Assembly (NCBI RefSeq): GCF_014873875.1
Contig: NZ_JADBEM010000001.1
Span: forward strand, 3,162,001 to 3,226,000
Origin: Actinopolymorpha pittospori
GTDB lineage: Bacteria; Actinomycetota; Actinomycetes; Propionibacteriales; Actinopolymorphaceae
Direction of reading: 5' to 3'
Length of the DNA stretch: 64,000 bases
The notes below the pieces were generated by a model. It saw nothing but the letters and a program-made list of their open reading frames with translations. It was not told the origin of the DNA and searched no databases. Both the position numbers and the translations under genes were made by a program. Positions 43,501-52,647 of this stretch are shown piece after piece. The stretch's first letter is position 1; every line of letters starts with the position of its first letter.

Positions 43501-44415
43501 TCAGGCGTCCTCGAGCCAGGACACCAGCTCCTTGGTGAAGGCGTCCGGTGCCTCCTCGTGCGGGAAGTGCCCGACGCCGTCCAGCAGCCGCCAGCGGTAG
43601 GAGCCGGCGACGTACTCCGCCGATCCTTCCGCGGTCGAGGGCAGGACGGACGTGTCGAGCAGCCCGTGGAGCTGCAGGACCCGCTGGGTGACCGGGCGCT
43701 TCATCATGGAGACGAACCGGCGGCCGTCGGAGCGGAACGCCGCCCGGACCAGCCAGCGGTAGTACTCCATCGCGCAGTGCGGCGCGGGCCACAACTGCAT
43801 CGCACTGCGGTAGCGGCGAGACGCCTCCGGGTCGGGGAAGGCCGAACCCGGTGCGGACCAACGTCGCAGGAGTTCCTCGACGAGCGCGCCGTCGTTGGCG
43901 ACCAGCCGGCGTTCGGGGCGCAGCGGGGTCTGGAACGCCAGCACGTGCGCGGCCGACCGTAGCTGCTGGCCATCGCGGAACGCCGCCCGCCGGAGCCGGA
44001 GCGGGTGGGGTGCGCCGACCACGGCGAGCCGGCTCACCTGTCGGGGGTGCAGCGCGGCGGTCGCCCAGGCGACGTAGCCGCCCCAGCCGTGTCCGACGAG
44101 GACGGCGTCCGGGTGACCCAGGGAGCGGACCAGTCCGGCGACGTCGCCGGCGAGGGTCACCGGGTCGTAGCCGCGGGGCGTCTTGTCGCTACCGCCGTAC
44201 CCTCGCAGGTCCATCGCGACGGCGCGGTAGCCCAGGTCGGCGAGGGCCGGCAGTTGGTGGCGCCAGGCCCACCAGAACTCTGGGAACCCGTGCAGGAAGA
44301 GCACCAGTGGACCAGTGCCGGTCTCGGCGACGTGGAAGCGCGCTCCGTTGGCCGCGACCCACCGATGGGTCCACGGCCCGTCGATCTCGACGGCTCCCCC
44401 AGCTTGGGCGCTCAT
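43501..44415 (-). CDS. Alpha/beta hydrolase, EphE-like, with nucleophile Asp replaced by Gly
   Basis: A 304-residue alpha/beta hydrolase resembling epoxide hydrolase EphE (Rv3670): FLHGFPEFWWAWRHQL with the oxyanion-hole HGFP, MDLRGYGGSDKTPRGYDP, and GVGHFPHEE with the catalytic His. The nucleophile elbow reads VGHGWGG: residue 110 is Gly (codon GGC at 44086-44088), where epoxide hydrolases have Asp in GHDxGG. Without the nucleophile it is unlikely to open epoxides in the normal way. Convergent with marP. ATG 44415 is preferred to the longer frame. Confidence 0.85.
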   Translation of the reverse strand: MSAQAGGAVEIDGPWTHRWVAANGARFHVAETGTGPLVLFLHGFPEFWWAWRHQLPALADLGYRAVAMDLRGYGGSDKTPRGYDPVTLAGDVAGLVRSLGHPDAVLVGHGWGGYVAWATAALHPRQVSRLAVVGAPHPLRLRRAAFRDGQQLRSAAHVLAFQTPLRPERRLVANDGALVEELLRRWSAPGSAFPDPEASRRYRSAMQLWPAPHCAMEYYRWLVRAAFRSDGRRFVSMMKRPVTQRVLQLHGLLDTSVLPSTAEGSAEYVAGSYRWRLLDGVGHFPHEEAPDAFTKELVSWLEDA

Positions 44416-44605
44416 GTCCCCACTGTCCCATAGCGGACAGGCAGCCGCCGCACCGAAGACCCGTGTCCAGGGAGACACCCGGGGAGTCCCCTACCTGGCT
44501 CAGGGACGCCCTCACGGTCCGTCGGCCGGGGGATCCGGAGGGGGTTGGGGGCGGGCCGGGGTGCGAGGGAACCGGGGCGCGGAGCCCGGCGCCGGTGCGT
44601 GACGA

Positions 44606-45076
44606 TCAGGTACGCCGCGTGAGCTCCCGGCCGGTGTCGCTGCCGCTGGTCTTTCCCCGCGCGAGCATGGCCTTGGTCTCCTCGATCGAACGCTTGGTGC
44701 GCTCCGGACCCCGGATCTTGGTCATGGCCCGCTTGCCGACCAGGGCGAGGATCGCGGCCACGATGAGGTAGACGCCGCCGACGATGACGAAGCCGAGAAC
44801 TGGGTGCAACCCTGCCGCCACCAGACCGAACGCCGCGGCGACCGAGAGCATCAGGAATGCGACATAGGCGAGGAATCCCGCCGCGCCGAACATGCCCGCG
44901 CCCTTGCCCGCTTCGGCCGCGCTCTCCTTGAGTTCGGTCTTGGCGAGTTCGATCTCGCCCCGGATCAGCGCGGAGAGGTCTCGACTCGCGTCCGAGACGA
45001 GCTGGCCGATGGACCGCTCGTCCGGTACGGAGGTCGCGGCCTCCGGAACGGGCACCGTGTCGTCCTGCGCAGCCAT
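44606..45076 (-). CDS. Putative actinobacterial holin-X / phage holin family membrane protein
   Basis: A 156-residue protein. The N-terminal amphipathic part (SIGQLVSDASRDLSALIRGEIELAKTEL) is typical of the holin-X/phage holin 3_6 family. Two transmembrane helices lie around 60-85 and 90-115. The C-terminal tail is basic. Despite the family name it is a chromosomal membrane protein of unknown role, corresponding by place to Rv3669. GAGGAGCG before ATG 45076 fixes the start. Confidence 0.82.
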   Translation of the reverse strand: MAAQDDTVPVPEAATSVPDERSIGQLVSDASRDLSALIRGEIELAKTELKESAAEAGKGAGMFGAAGFLAYVAFLMLSVAAAFGLVAAGLHPVLGFVIVGGVYLIVAAILALVGKRAMTKIRGPERTKRSIEETKAMLARGKTSGSDTGRELTRRT

Positions 45077-45246
45077 GATCGCTCCTCGCGTTGCCGATGA
45101 CCCGCCCTGCCGGTGACTCGCGGCGAGCCCTGGGTTCTCGGGGTCTCGGGGTTGTCCGTACCCACGGCGATCTTGGGCCATGCACCGCCGGGTCGCAACG
45201 ACGGCGCACCGTCGGCCGTCGATCCACTCGATCCGCTCGACCGGGG

Positions 45247-46485
45247 TCATCCGGTTGCGGTCCGGTCCTCGGAGCCCCGGGCGCGCTGTCGGAAGCGGAG
45301 GAGGAGTACGGCGACCAGCGCGGCGAGCAGCGAGGCGACCAGGATGCCGGTCTTCACGTGCGTGACCCGCTCGGCATCGCCAGCGAACGCCAGATCGGCG
45401 ATGAGCAGCGCCACGGTGAAGCCGATCCCGGCGAGGACGGAGACCGCCAGCACGTCCCGCCACCCCAGGTCGGGGTTGAGCTCGGCGTGGGTGAACCGTG
45501 CCGTGAGCCAGGCTCCACCGAAGACGCCGATGGTCTTGCCGAGCACCAGCCCGACGATCACGCCGACCGCGGCCGCGTCGGTGACCGTCGCGCCGAGGGC
45601 GGACCAGCTCACCGGCACGCCCGCGGCGAACAGGGCGAAGAGCGGTACGGCGAGACCGGCCGACAGCGGCCGCAGCCGGTGCTCCAGGCGTTCGGCGGGG
45701 GAGGTCGGCTCGTCCGGATCGGGCCGGACCCGGGTGAGCAGGCCCAGCGCCACGCCCGCGACGGTCGCGTGGATGCCGCTCTCGTACATGCACCACCAGG
45801 TCGCGACACCGAGCGGTACATAGATCCACGGTGTGCGGACCCGGCGGTTCTGGAGGACGGCGTAGACACCGAGCAGGACCACCGCCAGTGCCAGCGGCAG
45901 TAGATCGAGGTGTGCGGTGAAGAACACGGCGATGACGGTGATCGCGCCGAGGTCGTCGACGACGGCCAAGGTGAGCAGGAACGCACGCAGCGCCGGCGGG
46001 AGAGCCGACCCGGCGACCGCGAGCACGGCGAGCGCGAACGCGATGTCGGTCGCGGTCGGCGTCGCCCAGCCGGCCAGCGCGACCCGGTCACCCGATCCCA
46101 GGACGACGCCGGTGAACAGGACCGCCGGCACGACCATCCCGGCCAGCGCGGCGACCACCGGGACCAGGGCCAGTGCCGGCCGATGCAGCGATCCGGTGAC
46201 GAGTTCGCGCTTGAGTTCGAGCCCGGCGACGTAGAAGAACACCGCGAGCAGACCGTCGGACGCCCACTGCTCCACCGACAGCGGTCCGAGCTGGAGGTGT
46301 CGCAGGTGCTCGTAACTGGCGTTCCAGGGTGAACTCGCCCACACCAACGCGATGACGGCGGCCGCGAGAAGGAGGGCTCCGCCGACGGTCTCCTGGCGCA
46401 GGACGTCGCCCAGGAAGGTCCGTTCGGCGCCGGTCTGGGCGGGAAAGACGAGCCGGTGAGGTCGAGCGGTGCGGCGGCGCGCCAT
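45247..46485 (-). CDS. nhaA: Na+/H+ antiporter NhaA
   Basis: A 412-residue protein of twelve helices. It has the NhaA signature FFYVAGLELKRELV near 85-98, ATPTATDIAFALAVLA near 135-150, and the ion-binding aspartate pair in LAVVDDLGAITVIAVFF near 170. The end has GFTVALLIADLAF. It exports Na+ in exchange for protons at alkaline pH. GAGGGG upstream of ATG 46485 supports the start. The gene is single, after a 95-base gap from the SpoU gene. Confidence 0.92.
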   Translation of the reverse strand: MARRRTARPHRLVFPAQTGAERTFLGDVLRQETVGGALLLAAAVIALVWASSPWNASYEHLRHLQLGPLSVEQWASDGLLAVFFYVAGLELKRELVTGSLHRPALALVPVVAALAGMVVPAVLFTGVVLGSGDRVALAGWATPTATDIAFALAVLAVAGSALPPALRAFLLTLAVVDDLGAITVIAVFFTAHLDLLPLALAVVLLGVYAVLQNRRVRTPWIYVPLGVATWWCMYESGIHATVAGVALGLLTRVRPDPDEPTSPAERLEHRLRPLSAGLAVPLFALFAAGVPVSWSALGATVTDAAAVGVIVGLVLGKTIGVFGGAWLTARFTHAELNPDLGWRDVLAVSVLAGIGFTVALLIADLAFAGDAERVTHVKTGILVASLLAALVAVLLLRFRQRARGSEDRTATG

Positions 46486-46579
46486 GGGAAAACCCCTCGC
46501 TGGTTGGGGAAAGGGCACCCGTCGTGGTGGGTCCCTTGTTGACTCGCCGACCAGGCTTCCCGGCGCACCAGGGCCGACC

Positions 46580-47482
46580 TTACCGGGTCGGCTCGCCTTC
46601 CCGCCGGAGTCGACGGCGCTGGCGGTCGACCTCGTAGAAGACGACCGTGGCGGCGACCGCGGCGTTCAGCGAGCTCGCCGTACCGCCGGTGGGTATCCGG
46701 ACGATCTCGTCGCAGGCGTCCCGCCACGCCACGCTCATGCCGCGGGTCTCGTTGCCCACCACGAGCAGGGTTGGCCCGGTGAGATCGGCGGCGTCGACCT
46801 CGACCGAGCCGCTCTCGTCGGTGCCGAGGATCCGCATCGGTACGCCGCCCGCCCGCAGGTCGTCGACCCAGTCCAGGACGTCGCGTGGCGCCGCCGCCCG
46901 AACCGTCGGCACCGCGAAGAGCGAACCCGTGCTGGCTCGGACGGCCTTGGGGTCGTAGACGTCCGCGGCGTGTCCGGTGACCACGACGCCGCAGGCACCG
47001 AAGGCGTCCGCCGAGCGCACGAGGGTGCCGACGTTGCCCGGGTTGGTGGGGCGGTCGAAGACGACGCCCAGCCCGTTGGCGGGAACGTCGATCCGGTCGA
47101 GCCGGTCGGGTGGGATCGCCGCGACGGCGACCAGCTCCGGGGGTTCGTCGGACTTCTCGCCGAGTTCGCGCAGGAGTTCGGATGTGACCTCGACCTGCTC
47201 CGCGTCGGGTTGCTCGGTCCGGACCTGGTCCATCAGCTGGTGCGCCCAGGCCGACAGTGAGGCGTCGGCGGGTCGCAGCAGTGCCCGCAGCGGCCAGCCA
47301 TGCTCGACCGCGAGCGTGATCGGTCGTACCCCGTGGACGAGGAACTCGCCCTGGTGGGTGCGCTTGGTGCGGTTCTGCAGGAGCGCCTGCCACTGCTGGA
47401 AGCGGGCGTTGCGGGTGGCGACCCGGTTGCCCGTTGGTCCGGGGCGGTGGGGGCGGTGGCTGTGGCTGGACCGGCTGGACAC
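46580..47482 (-). CDS. SpoU/TrmH-family RNA 2'-O-methyltransferase
   Basis: A protein of about 300 residues with an N-terminal substrate-binding domain (GEFLVHGVRPITLAVE) and a SPOUT knot domain. Its motifs are DRPTNPGNVGTLVRSADAFG (motif 1), LLVVGNETRGMS (motif 2) and PTGGTASSLNAAVAATVVFY (motif 3). It methylates ribose 2'-OH of rRNA or tRNA; the target nucleotide is unknown. The start is uncertain: GTG 47482 or GTG 47500 are in frame, neither with a convincing ribosome site. Confidence 0.85.
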   Translation of the reverse strand: MSSRSSHSHRPHRPGPTGNRVATRNARFQQWQALLQNRTKRTHQGEFLVHGVRPITLAVEHGWPLRALLRPADASLSAWAHQLMDQVRTEQPDAEQVEVTSELLRELGEKSDEPPELVAVAAIPPDRLDRIDVPANGLGVVFDRPTNPGNVGTLVRSADAFGACGVVVTGHAADVYDPKAVRASTGSLFAVPTVRAAAPRDVLDWVDDLRAGGVPMRILGTDESGSVEVDAADLTGPTLLVVGNETRGMSVAWRDACDEIVRIPTGGTASSLNAAVAATVVFYEVDRQRRRLRREGEPTR

Positions 47483-48036
47483 AGTCGTCGATGCTGGCAC
47501 ATCGCCTGTCGTCGGTCCGGACGTGTACCGGGCGGGTCGGCGACCTCGATGCCCAGGTGGCTGGTGAGCGGCGCCGAGGAGCCCGGGAGGGATGGGGCGG
47601 ATGGGAGGGATGGGCGATCGAGCGGCCCAGCCGTGACGTTCGGATGAATTCTGCCGTCGTCGTGCGGGCGAGTAGTGGCCCCGCGAGATGCGGCAGCGGC
47701 GCTTCCCCGTCCGCAAGGACGTCTTGACGCGACAGGAAGGTCGCAGGTGAAGGGGAGAAGTGTCGACGCAGCGTCGGTGCGCGGTCACACTTCATGTCCG
47801 GGTAAGCCCAAGACGCCGGTCATCGCAGAGTGGTTTGACCGGCTCACAGAATGCGTCGGGGCACTGGTGGTTACGGGAGGACGGTGGCTAGGATCTCACG
47901 CACGCCACCGCGGTGTGAGCATTTTCCGCGTTTGGGCGTGGCAGATGCTCACCGGCACCATGCCAGAGCGCCGACGCTGTTCGATGCGCGGGGCGTCTGG
48001 ATCGTTGCCGCCGTCTTACGCAGAGGACGAGTGCAC
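47483..48036. other. Intergenic region upstream of the DivIVA-like gene
   Basis: No gene can be supported. It must contain divergent promoters for the SpoU gene and the coiled-coil gene. GGCTAGGAT near 47887 is a possible -10 region for the rightward gene, without a clear -35. Confidence 0.3.
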
Positions 48037-48960
48037 ATGAGTGAGACGACCACCGGCGCCTTCCGTCTGGTGCGCCGGGGCTACGAACCCACCCAGGTCG
48101 ACCACAAGGTCCGCCAGCTGACCGAGGCTGTCGACGCCGCGCGGCGCCAGTCGGTCGATCTGGCCCGGCGCGTGGAGGAGCTGGAGGCCAACGAAGCCAA
48201 GCGGAGCAATGAGCCCAAGTCCTCCGAGCCCTCGTTCTCCGAGTTCGGCGAGCGCATCGGCCGCATCCTCGCGCTGGCCGAGGAAGAGGCCGGCGACCTC
48301 CGTTCGGTCGCCGCCGCCCAGGCCGACGAGGTGCGCCAGGAGGCGCAGCAGGCCGCGGTCGAGATCCGCAAGGAGGCCGAACGCTACGCCGCCGGGAAGC
48401 GCAAGGAAGGCGAGGCCGAGGCGAGCGAGATCCTCGATGAGGCGAAGGAGAAGTCCGCCGAGATCGTCGACGCGGCCGAGCACGACGCGACGGCCCGTCG
48501 GGAGGAGGCCGAGGCGGTCTTCGAGCAGCAGCGCGCCAAGGCGGCCCAGGCGGCCGCCGACCTCGAGAAGACCCTCGCGCAGCGCCGGGAGCGGGCCGAG
48601 CAGGACCTCGTGGAGCGCACCTCGGCCGCCGAGCAGCACCTCGCGGCCGTGCTCGAGCGTTCCGAGCAGACCCACGCCGAGGCCGAGCGCGCCCACTCCG
48701 AGGCGATCCAGAAGGCCGAGCGCGCCGTCGACGAGGCTCAGCGCAAGGCGCACGACATCGTGTCCGAGGCCAAGACCCGCGCCGACCGGATCCGCAGCGA
48801 GTCCGATCGCGAACTGAAGGCGCTGACGCAGCGCCGCGACAGCATCAACGCCCAGCTGTCCAACGTCCGGCAGATGCTCGCCACCCTCTCGGGCACCGAC
48901 CCGGCCGCGCTGCTCGGCGCGGCGGCGCTCGGTGGAGACGCGGCGAACAAGGAGTCCTGA
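48037..48960 (+). CDS. DivIVA-like coiled-coil protein
   Basis: A 307-residue protein. The N terminus FRLVRRGYEPTQVDHKVRQL resembles the DivIVA membrane-contact domain. A very long Ala/Glu/Lys/Arg-rich coiled coil follows (about 75-290), and the end is Ala/Gly-rich. Such proteins organise the cell pole or cytoskeleton in actinomycetes, as DivIVA, Scy or FilP do; the exact type is not clear. ATG 48037 follows AGAGGACGAG. A strong hairpin ends the transcript. Confidence 0.78.
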   Translation: MSETTTGAFRLVRRGYEPTQVDHKVRQLTEAVDAARRQSVDLARRVEELEANEAKRSNEPKSSEPSFSEFGERIGRILALAEEEAGDLRSVAAAQADEVRQEAQQAAVEIRKEAERYAAGKRKEGEAEASEILDEAKEKSAEIVDAAEHDATARREEAEAVFEQQRAKAAQAAADLEKTLAQRRERAEQDLVERTSAAEQHLAAVLERSEQTHAEAERAHSEAIQKAERAVDEAQRKAHDIVSEAKTRADRIRSESDRELKALTQRRDSINAQLSNVRQMLATLSGTDPAALLGAAALGGDAANKES

Positions 48961-48990
48961 GCCCTACGCAGTCCGAACACGCGAGACAGG

Positions 48991-49022
48991 GGAGGGGTCA
49001 CCGGTTCTCCGGTGGCCCCTCC
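48991..49022 (+). terminator. Terminator after the DivIVA-like gene
   Basis: GGAGGGGTCACCGG (48991-49004) pairs with CCGGTGGCCCCTCC (49009-49022) with one G-T pair, loop TTCT, followed by TTCGTC. Confidence 0.75.
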
Positions 49023-49131
49023 TTCGTCGCCTCTCCTTCGTTCACTCCGCCTCGGGGGTACGAGCCAGGCGGGAAGCCGAGGCGTAAAACGGCGGTGACT
49101 CGGGCGGCCTTGGTCGAGTACCGTCGCGTCG

Positions 49132-49836
49132 GTGAGCAGCGACCAGGCGCCCTACGTCCTCTCGGTCAACGTGGGTGGGCCCAAGCCCAATCCCCACAAG
49201 GACACCGACTCGACCGGCATCGACAAGCTTCCGGTCAGCGAGGCGGTCGAGGTGCGTGCACCCGGGCCCAAACACGGTGGCCTCGGTAGTGGTGTGGTCG
49301 GCGACTTCATCGGCGACCGGCGCCACCACGGCGGCGACGACCAGGCGGTCTACGCCTACGCGCGGGAGGACCTCGACTGGTGGGAACGCCAACTCGGCCG
49401 TACCTTCCGGTCGGGGTCGTTCGGGGAGAACCTCACCTCCACGGGCCTGGACGTCACCGGCGCCCGGATCGGTGAGCGCTGGCGGATCGGCTCCACACTC
49501 GTCCTCGAGGTCTCCGTTCCACGCATCCCGTGCTCGACGTTCGCGGGTTGGTTGAGCGAGCGGGGGTGGATCAAGACGTTCGTACGAACCGCGATCCCCG
49601 GCGCCTACCTTCGCGTGGTGACCCCCGGCCCGATGCGCGCCGGCGACGAGGTGACCGTCCTCGAGCGTCCCGACCACGACGTCACGGTGGGGTTGACGTT
49701 CCGCGCGGTGACCCTGGAGCCTGAGCTACTGCCCCGGCTCCTGGTCGCCGTCGCGCTGCCGGCAGAGTTGCGCGAGCGTGCCGTACGCCGGCAGACGTTC
49801 GACCTCGATGACGCACCCGACGCGGCCGCCACGTAG
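49132..49836 (+). CDS. MOSC domain protein (YiiM-like)
   Basis: A 234-residue protein of the YiiM group. SVNVGGPKP near the start, HHGGDDQAVYAYAREDLDWW, FGENLTSTGLDV and the conserved cysteine in RIPCSTFAGW near 143 define a MOSC beta barrel that carries molybdenum cofactor or sulfur. E. coli YiiM reduces N-hydroxylated bases such as 6-hydroxylaminopurine. GTG 49132 is the start; no ribosome site is visible, so the transcript may be leaderless. Confidence 0.85.
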   Translation: MSSDQAPYVLSVNVGGPKPNPHKDTDSTGIDKLPVSEAVEVRAPGPKHGGLGSGVVGDFIGDRRHHGGDDQAVYAYAREDLDWWERQLGRTFRSGSFGENLTSTGLDVTGARIGERWRIGSTLVLEVSVPRIPCSTFAGWLSERGWIKTFVRTAIPGAYLRVVTPGPMRAGDEVTVLERPDHDVTVGLTFRAVTLEPELLPRLLVAVALPAELRERAVRRQTFDLDDAPDAAAT

Positions 49837-49887
49837 GGCCCCGGCCTGGCCGCCTGCTCCGTTCCCTGATGCACCCGGAGGTACGTG

Positions 49888-50253
49888 ATGGCGCGGGGCG
49901 TCCTCATAGCCGAGAGCCTGCGCGCCGACGCCGACCTCGACCGACTGGACCTCTCCGTCGACCGCATCTGGCGCAGCGACGCAGGTGTCGAGGGCGCCGG
50001 CCAGCCCCTTCGGTGGACCCTGCTGCGTTTCTCCGTGCCCGATGATGGTGCGCAGGCTCTCGCCGAACGCCTCGCCGGGGCACTCGACGTGGGCGCTTGG
50101 TACGTCGACTTCAGCACCGCGGAGGAGACCTTCGTCGTCTACGCCGGCAGGGTCTTCCGTTATCCCCGGGGCGACATGGCGGGTCGCGCGGCGGCGGCTG
50201 AGCACGGCCGAGCGGTCGGTGTGCCGGAGGAACAACTCGACTGGCCGGTCTAG
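49888..50253 (+). CDS. Conserved hypothetical protein
   Basis: A 121-residue soluble alpha/beta protein with no recognised domain. It starts ARGVLIAESLRADADLDRL and contains WTLLRFSVPDDGAQALAERL and WYVDFSTAEETFVVYAGRVF. ATG 49888 is favoured, with GGAGG six bases upstream; the GTG three bases earlier is too close. It follows the MOSC gene by 51 bases and may share its promoter. Confidence 0.65.
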   Translation: MARGVLIAESLRADADLDRLDLSVDRIWRSDAGVEGAGQPLRWTLLRFSVPDDGAQALAERLAGALDVGAWYVDFSTAEETFVVYAGRVFRYPRGDMAGRAAAAEHGRAVGVPEEQLDWPV

Positions 50254-50287
50254 GTCTAGGTCCAGGCGCCCGGCACAAGGGCCTGTC

Positions 50288-50740
50288 TCAGTGCGGCTGG
50301 GCGGCCGCGACGCCGAGGACGAAGGCGGCGCCGACGAGGACGACCAGGGCGTACGCCGCGCGCCGGAAGCGGGCGAGGAGCGCGGGGCGTTCCTCGGCGA
50401 GAGCGAACAGCCGGCGCGGCCACAGCCGCCAGGAGACGTGGGCGAACACGAGGGTCGCGACCAGGAGCAGGGCGGCCTTGACAGCGTAGAAGGGAAGTCG
50501 GCTGCCCGCCCGCGGATCCGTCAGGACCAGCGCCACGCCGGTGATGGCGAGGACCCCGATCATCGCGACCACCTTCCACCGGTTGCCGCTCGCCATCGTG
50601 GTGAGGAACGCTTCCCGGCCGTCGTCGTCCCGACCGAAGAACCGCGCGGCCTTCGGCGTGACGACGAACAGGCTGTAGAGCATGCCGCCGAGCCAGCCGG
50701 CGGCGACCGCGGCGTGGACGAGGACCAGCGCGAGCCTCAT
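50288..50740 (-). CDS. Four-helix membrane protein, CopD-like
   Basis: A 150-residue integral membrane protein with four helices: LVLVHAAVAAGWLGGMLYSL, VVAMIGVLAITGVALVL, AVKAALLLVATLVFAHVSW and YALVVLVGAAFVLGVA. Histidines lie in helices 1 and 3 (HAAVAAGWLGG, FAHVSW). This layout resembles the CopD/copper-export or PFAM DUF2269-like families, so a copper or heme link is possible but not shown. Confidence 0.6.
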   Translation of the reverse strand: MRLALVLVHAAVAAGWLGGMLYSLFVVTPKAARFFGRDDDGREAFLTTMASGNRWKVVAMIGVLAITGVALVLTDPRAGSRLPFYAVKAALLLVATLVFAHVSWRLWPRRLFALAEERPALLARFRRAAYALVVLVGAAFVLGVAAAQPH

Positions 50741-50995
50741 CGCCTCACTGTGGCAGAAGGGATCCGGCCCGCGACGTTGGTCGCTGTCCTCTATCGGTCG
50801 GTGTCACGACCGGCCCCGCGCGGCGAAAGCCGAGGTCACTCCACGCGGTGACATCTTCACAACCAGCGCGGAACGCTGGTGACATCCGTCCGCAACATCC
50901 TCGCTGAACTGTTGGCGCGTGTCCGGTCCGGCCTTGTGACAAAGGCGTCTCGCCCAACCGGAACAGGCGCGTTCGTCGATCGACAGGAGTGGCGG

Positions 50996-52600
50996 ATGAG
51001 AACAGGCGGGACACGTCGGGACTTCCTCAAGGCTGTCGGTGTTGCCGGTGGGGCCGGCGTTCTGTACGAGACGATGGGTGCGCTCGGCCTGGCGCCGACA
51101 CCCGCACAGGCCGCTGTCACCGACTTCGCGGCCCCGACGGCCGCGGACTTCACGTTGACCGGACGGTCGGCGAAGAAGGTCGTCATCCTCGGTGCCGGCA
51201 TCGCGGGCCTCGCCACGGCGTACGAGCTGGGCAAGGCGGGTTACCGCTGCCAGATCCTGGAGGCCAAGGACCGACCCGGCGGACGGAACTGGACCGTACG
51301 CGGGGGCACGGAGCTTCGTGACCTGGACGGTCAGTACCAGAAGGCGAGGTTCTCCGAAGGCCAGTACATGAACGCGGGACCGGGCCGCGTCGCCCAGTCG
51401 ATGGTTACCCTCGACTACTGCCGCGAACTCGGTGTCGCGCTGGAGACCTTCGTCAACCAGAACGCCGACGCCTACATCTTCAACGAGAACGCCGGCCCGA
51501 TGAGCGGCAGGCCCACCCGGTGGCGAACCGCGAAGACCGACGTCTACGGCTACGTCTCCGAACTGTTGTCGAAGGCGACGGACCGGGGCGCCCTCGACGC
51601 CGAACTCAGCGCCGATGACAAGGAGAGGTTGCTCGCGTTCCTGCGCAGCTTCGGTGCGATCGGCAACAAGTCGCAGGGATTCGCCTACACGGGCTCGGAT
51701 CGCCGCGGCTACTCCGTCGAGCCGGGCGCGGCCGACGAGGCGGGCACCGTCCTCGGCCCCGCCCCGTCGATGACCGAGGTGCTGGCGAGTGCGTACGGGC
51801 AGCGGTTCTCCTTCGAACTCGGCTACGACCAGGCGATGATGATGCTGCAGCCCGTCGGCGGCATGGACCGCATCGCCTACGCCCTCGCCAAGGCGGTCGG
51901 GACGCCGCGCATCTCCTACAACTCGGAGGTCCGCCGCATCACCGATCTCCCCGACGGGGTGGAGGTGACCTACCGCGACGCGCACGGCCGCGAACGCGTC
52001 GAGCGGGCCGACTTCTGTGTGGCCGCTCTGCCGCCCCACGTCCTCGCGAAGATTCCGCACAACCTCGGGACGGCGGTGACGTCGGCCCTCGCGTACCCGG
52101 TCCCGAACTCCGTCGGGAAGATCGGGCTCGAGTACAAGAGCCGCTGGTGGGAGGAGCGGGACCGCATCTACGGCGGGATCACACCGACCGACATGGACCT
52201 GGACAACATCTGGTACCCGTCGTACGGCTTCCACGGCAAGCGGGGCACGGTCATCGGCTACTACAACACCGGTGCGCACGCCCAGGTGTACAGCCAGCTG
52301 AGCCCCGCCGAGCGGACGGCCCGCGCGGTCGCGCAGGGCGTGAAGATCCACGGTGACGTCTACCGCACCGAACTGGCCACGTCGTTCTCCGTCGCCTGGC
52401 ACCGGACGCCCTACATCGAGGGTGGCTGGGTCTCGTGGCCGTCGCGGACCTCCGGCGAGTACGACCTGCTCAACCGGCCGGCCGGACGCGTCTACTTCGC
52501 GGGCGACTGGCTGAGCTACTTCATCGCCTGGCAGGCGGGCGCGTTCGACTCCGCCCGCAAGGTCGTCACCGACCTGCACCAGCGGGTGATGACGTCCTGA
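50996..52600 (+). CDS. Tat-exported flavin-dependent amine oxidase
   Basis: A 534-residue flavoprotein. A twin-arginine signal (TRRDFLKAVGVAGG) with cleavage near AQA|AV precedes the mature enzyme. The FAD-binding motif VVILGAGIAGLATAYELGKA lies near 62-81, then EAKDRPGGRNWT. The C-terminal FAD contact is YFAGDWLS. The fold is that of L-amino-acid oxidase/monoamine oxidase; the substrate is unknown. Exported already folded with FAD, releasing H2O2 and ammonia. ATG 50996 follows AGGAG. Confidence 0.88.
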   Translation: MRTGGTRRDFLKAVGVAGGAGVLYETMGALGLAPTPAQAAVTDFAAPTAADFTLTGRSAKKVVILGAGIAGLATAYELGKAGYRCQILEAKDRPGGRNWTVRGGTELRDLDGQYQKARFSEGQYMNAGPGRVAQSMVTLDYCRELGVALETFVNQNADAYIFNENAGPMSGRPTRWRTAKTDVYGYVSELLSKATDRGALDAELSADDKERLLAFLRSFGAIGNKSQGFAYTGSDRRGYSVEPGAADEAGTVLGPAPSMTEVLASAYGQRFSFELGYDQAMMMLQPVGGMDRIAYALAKAVGTPRISYNSEVRRITDLPDGVEVTYRDAHGRERVERADFCVAALPPHVLAKIPHNLGTAVTSALAYPVPNSVGKIGLEYKSRWWEERDRIYGGITPTDMDLDNIWYPSYGFHGKRGTVIGYYNTGAHAQVYSQLSPAERTARAVAQGVKIHGDVYRTELATSFSVAWHRTPYIEGGWVSWPSRTSGEYDLLNRPAGRVYFAGDWLSYFIAWQAGAFDSARKVVTDLHQRVMTS

Positions 52601-52647
52601 CCGGCAGGAGATGAACCGAGGCTGGGTGGCGGCGTGCTCGACGGGAC

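Noticed and set aside
45609..47795. 728-codon minus-strand frame across nhaA and the SpoU gene
   Set aside because: Alternate frame of two well-supported genes with Arg/Pro/Ser-rich translation.
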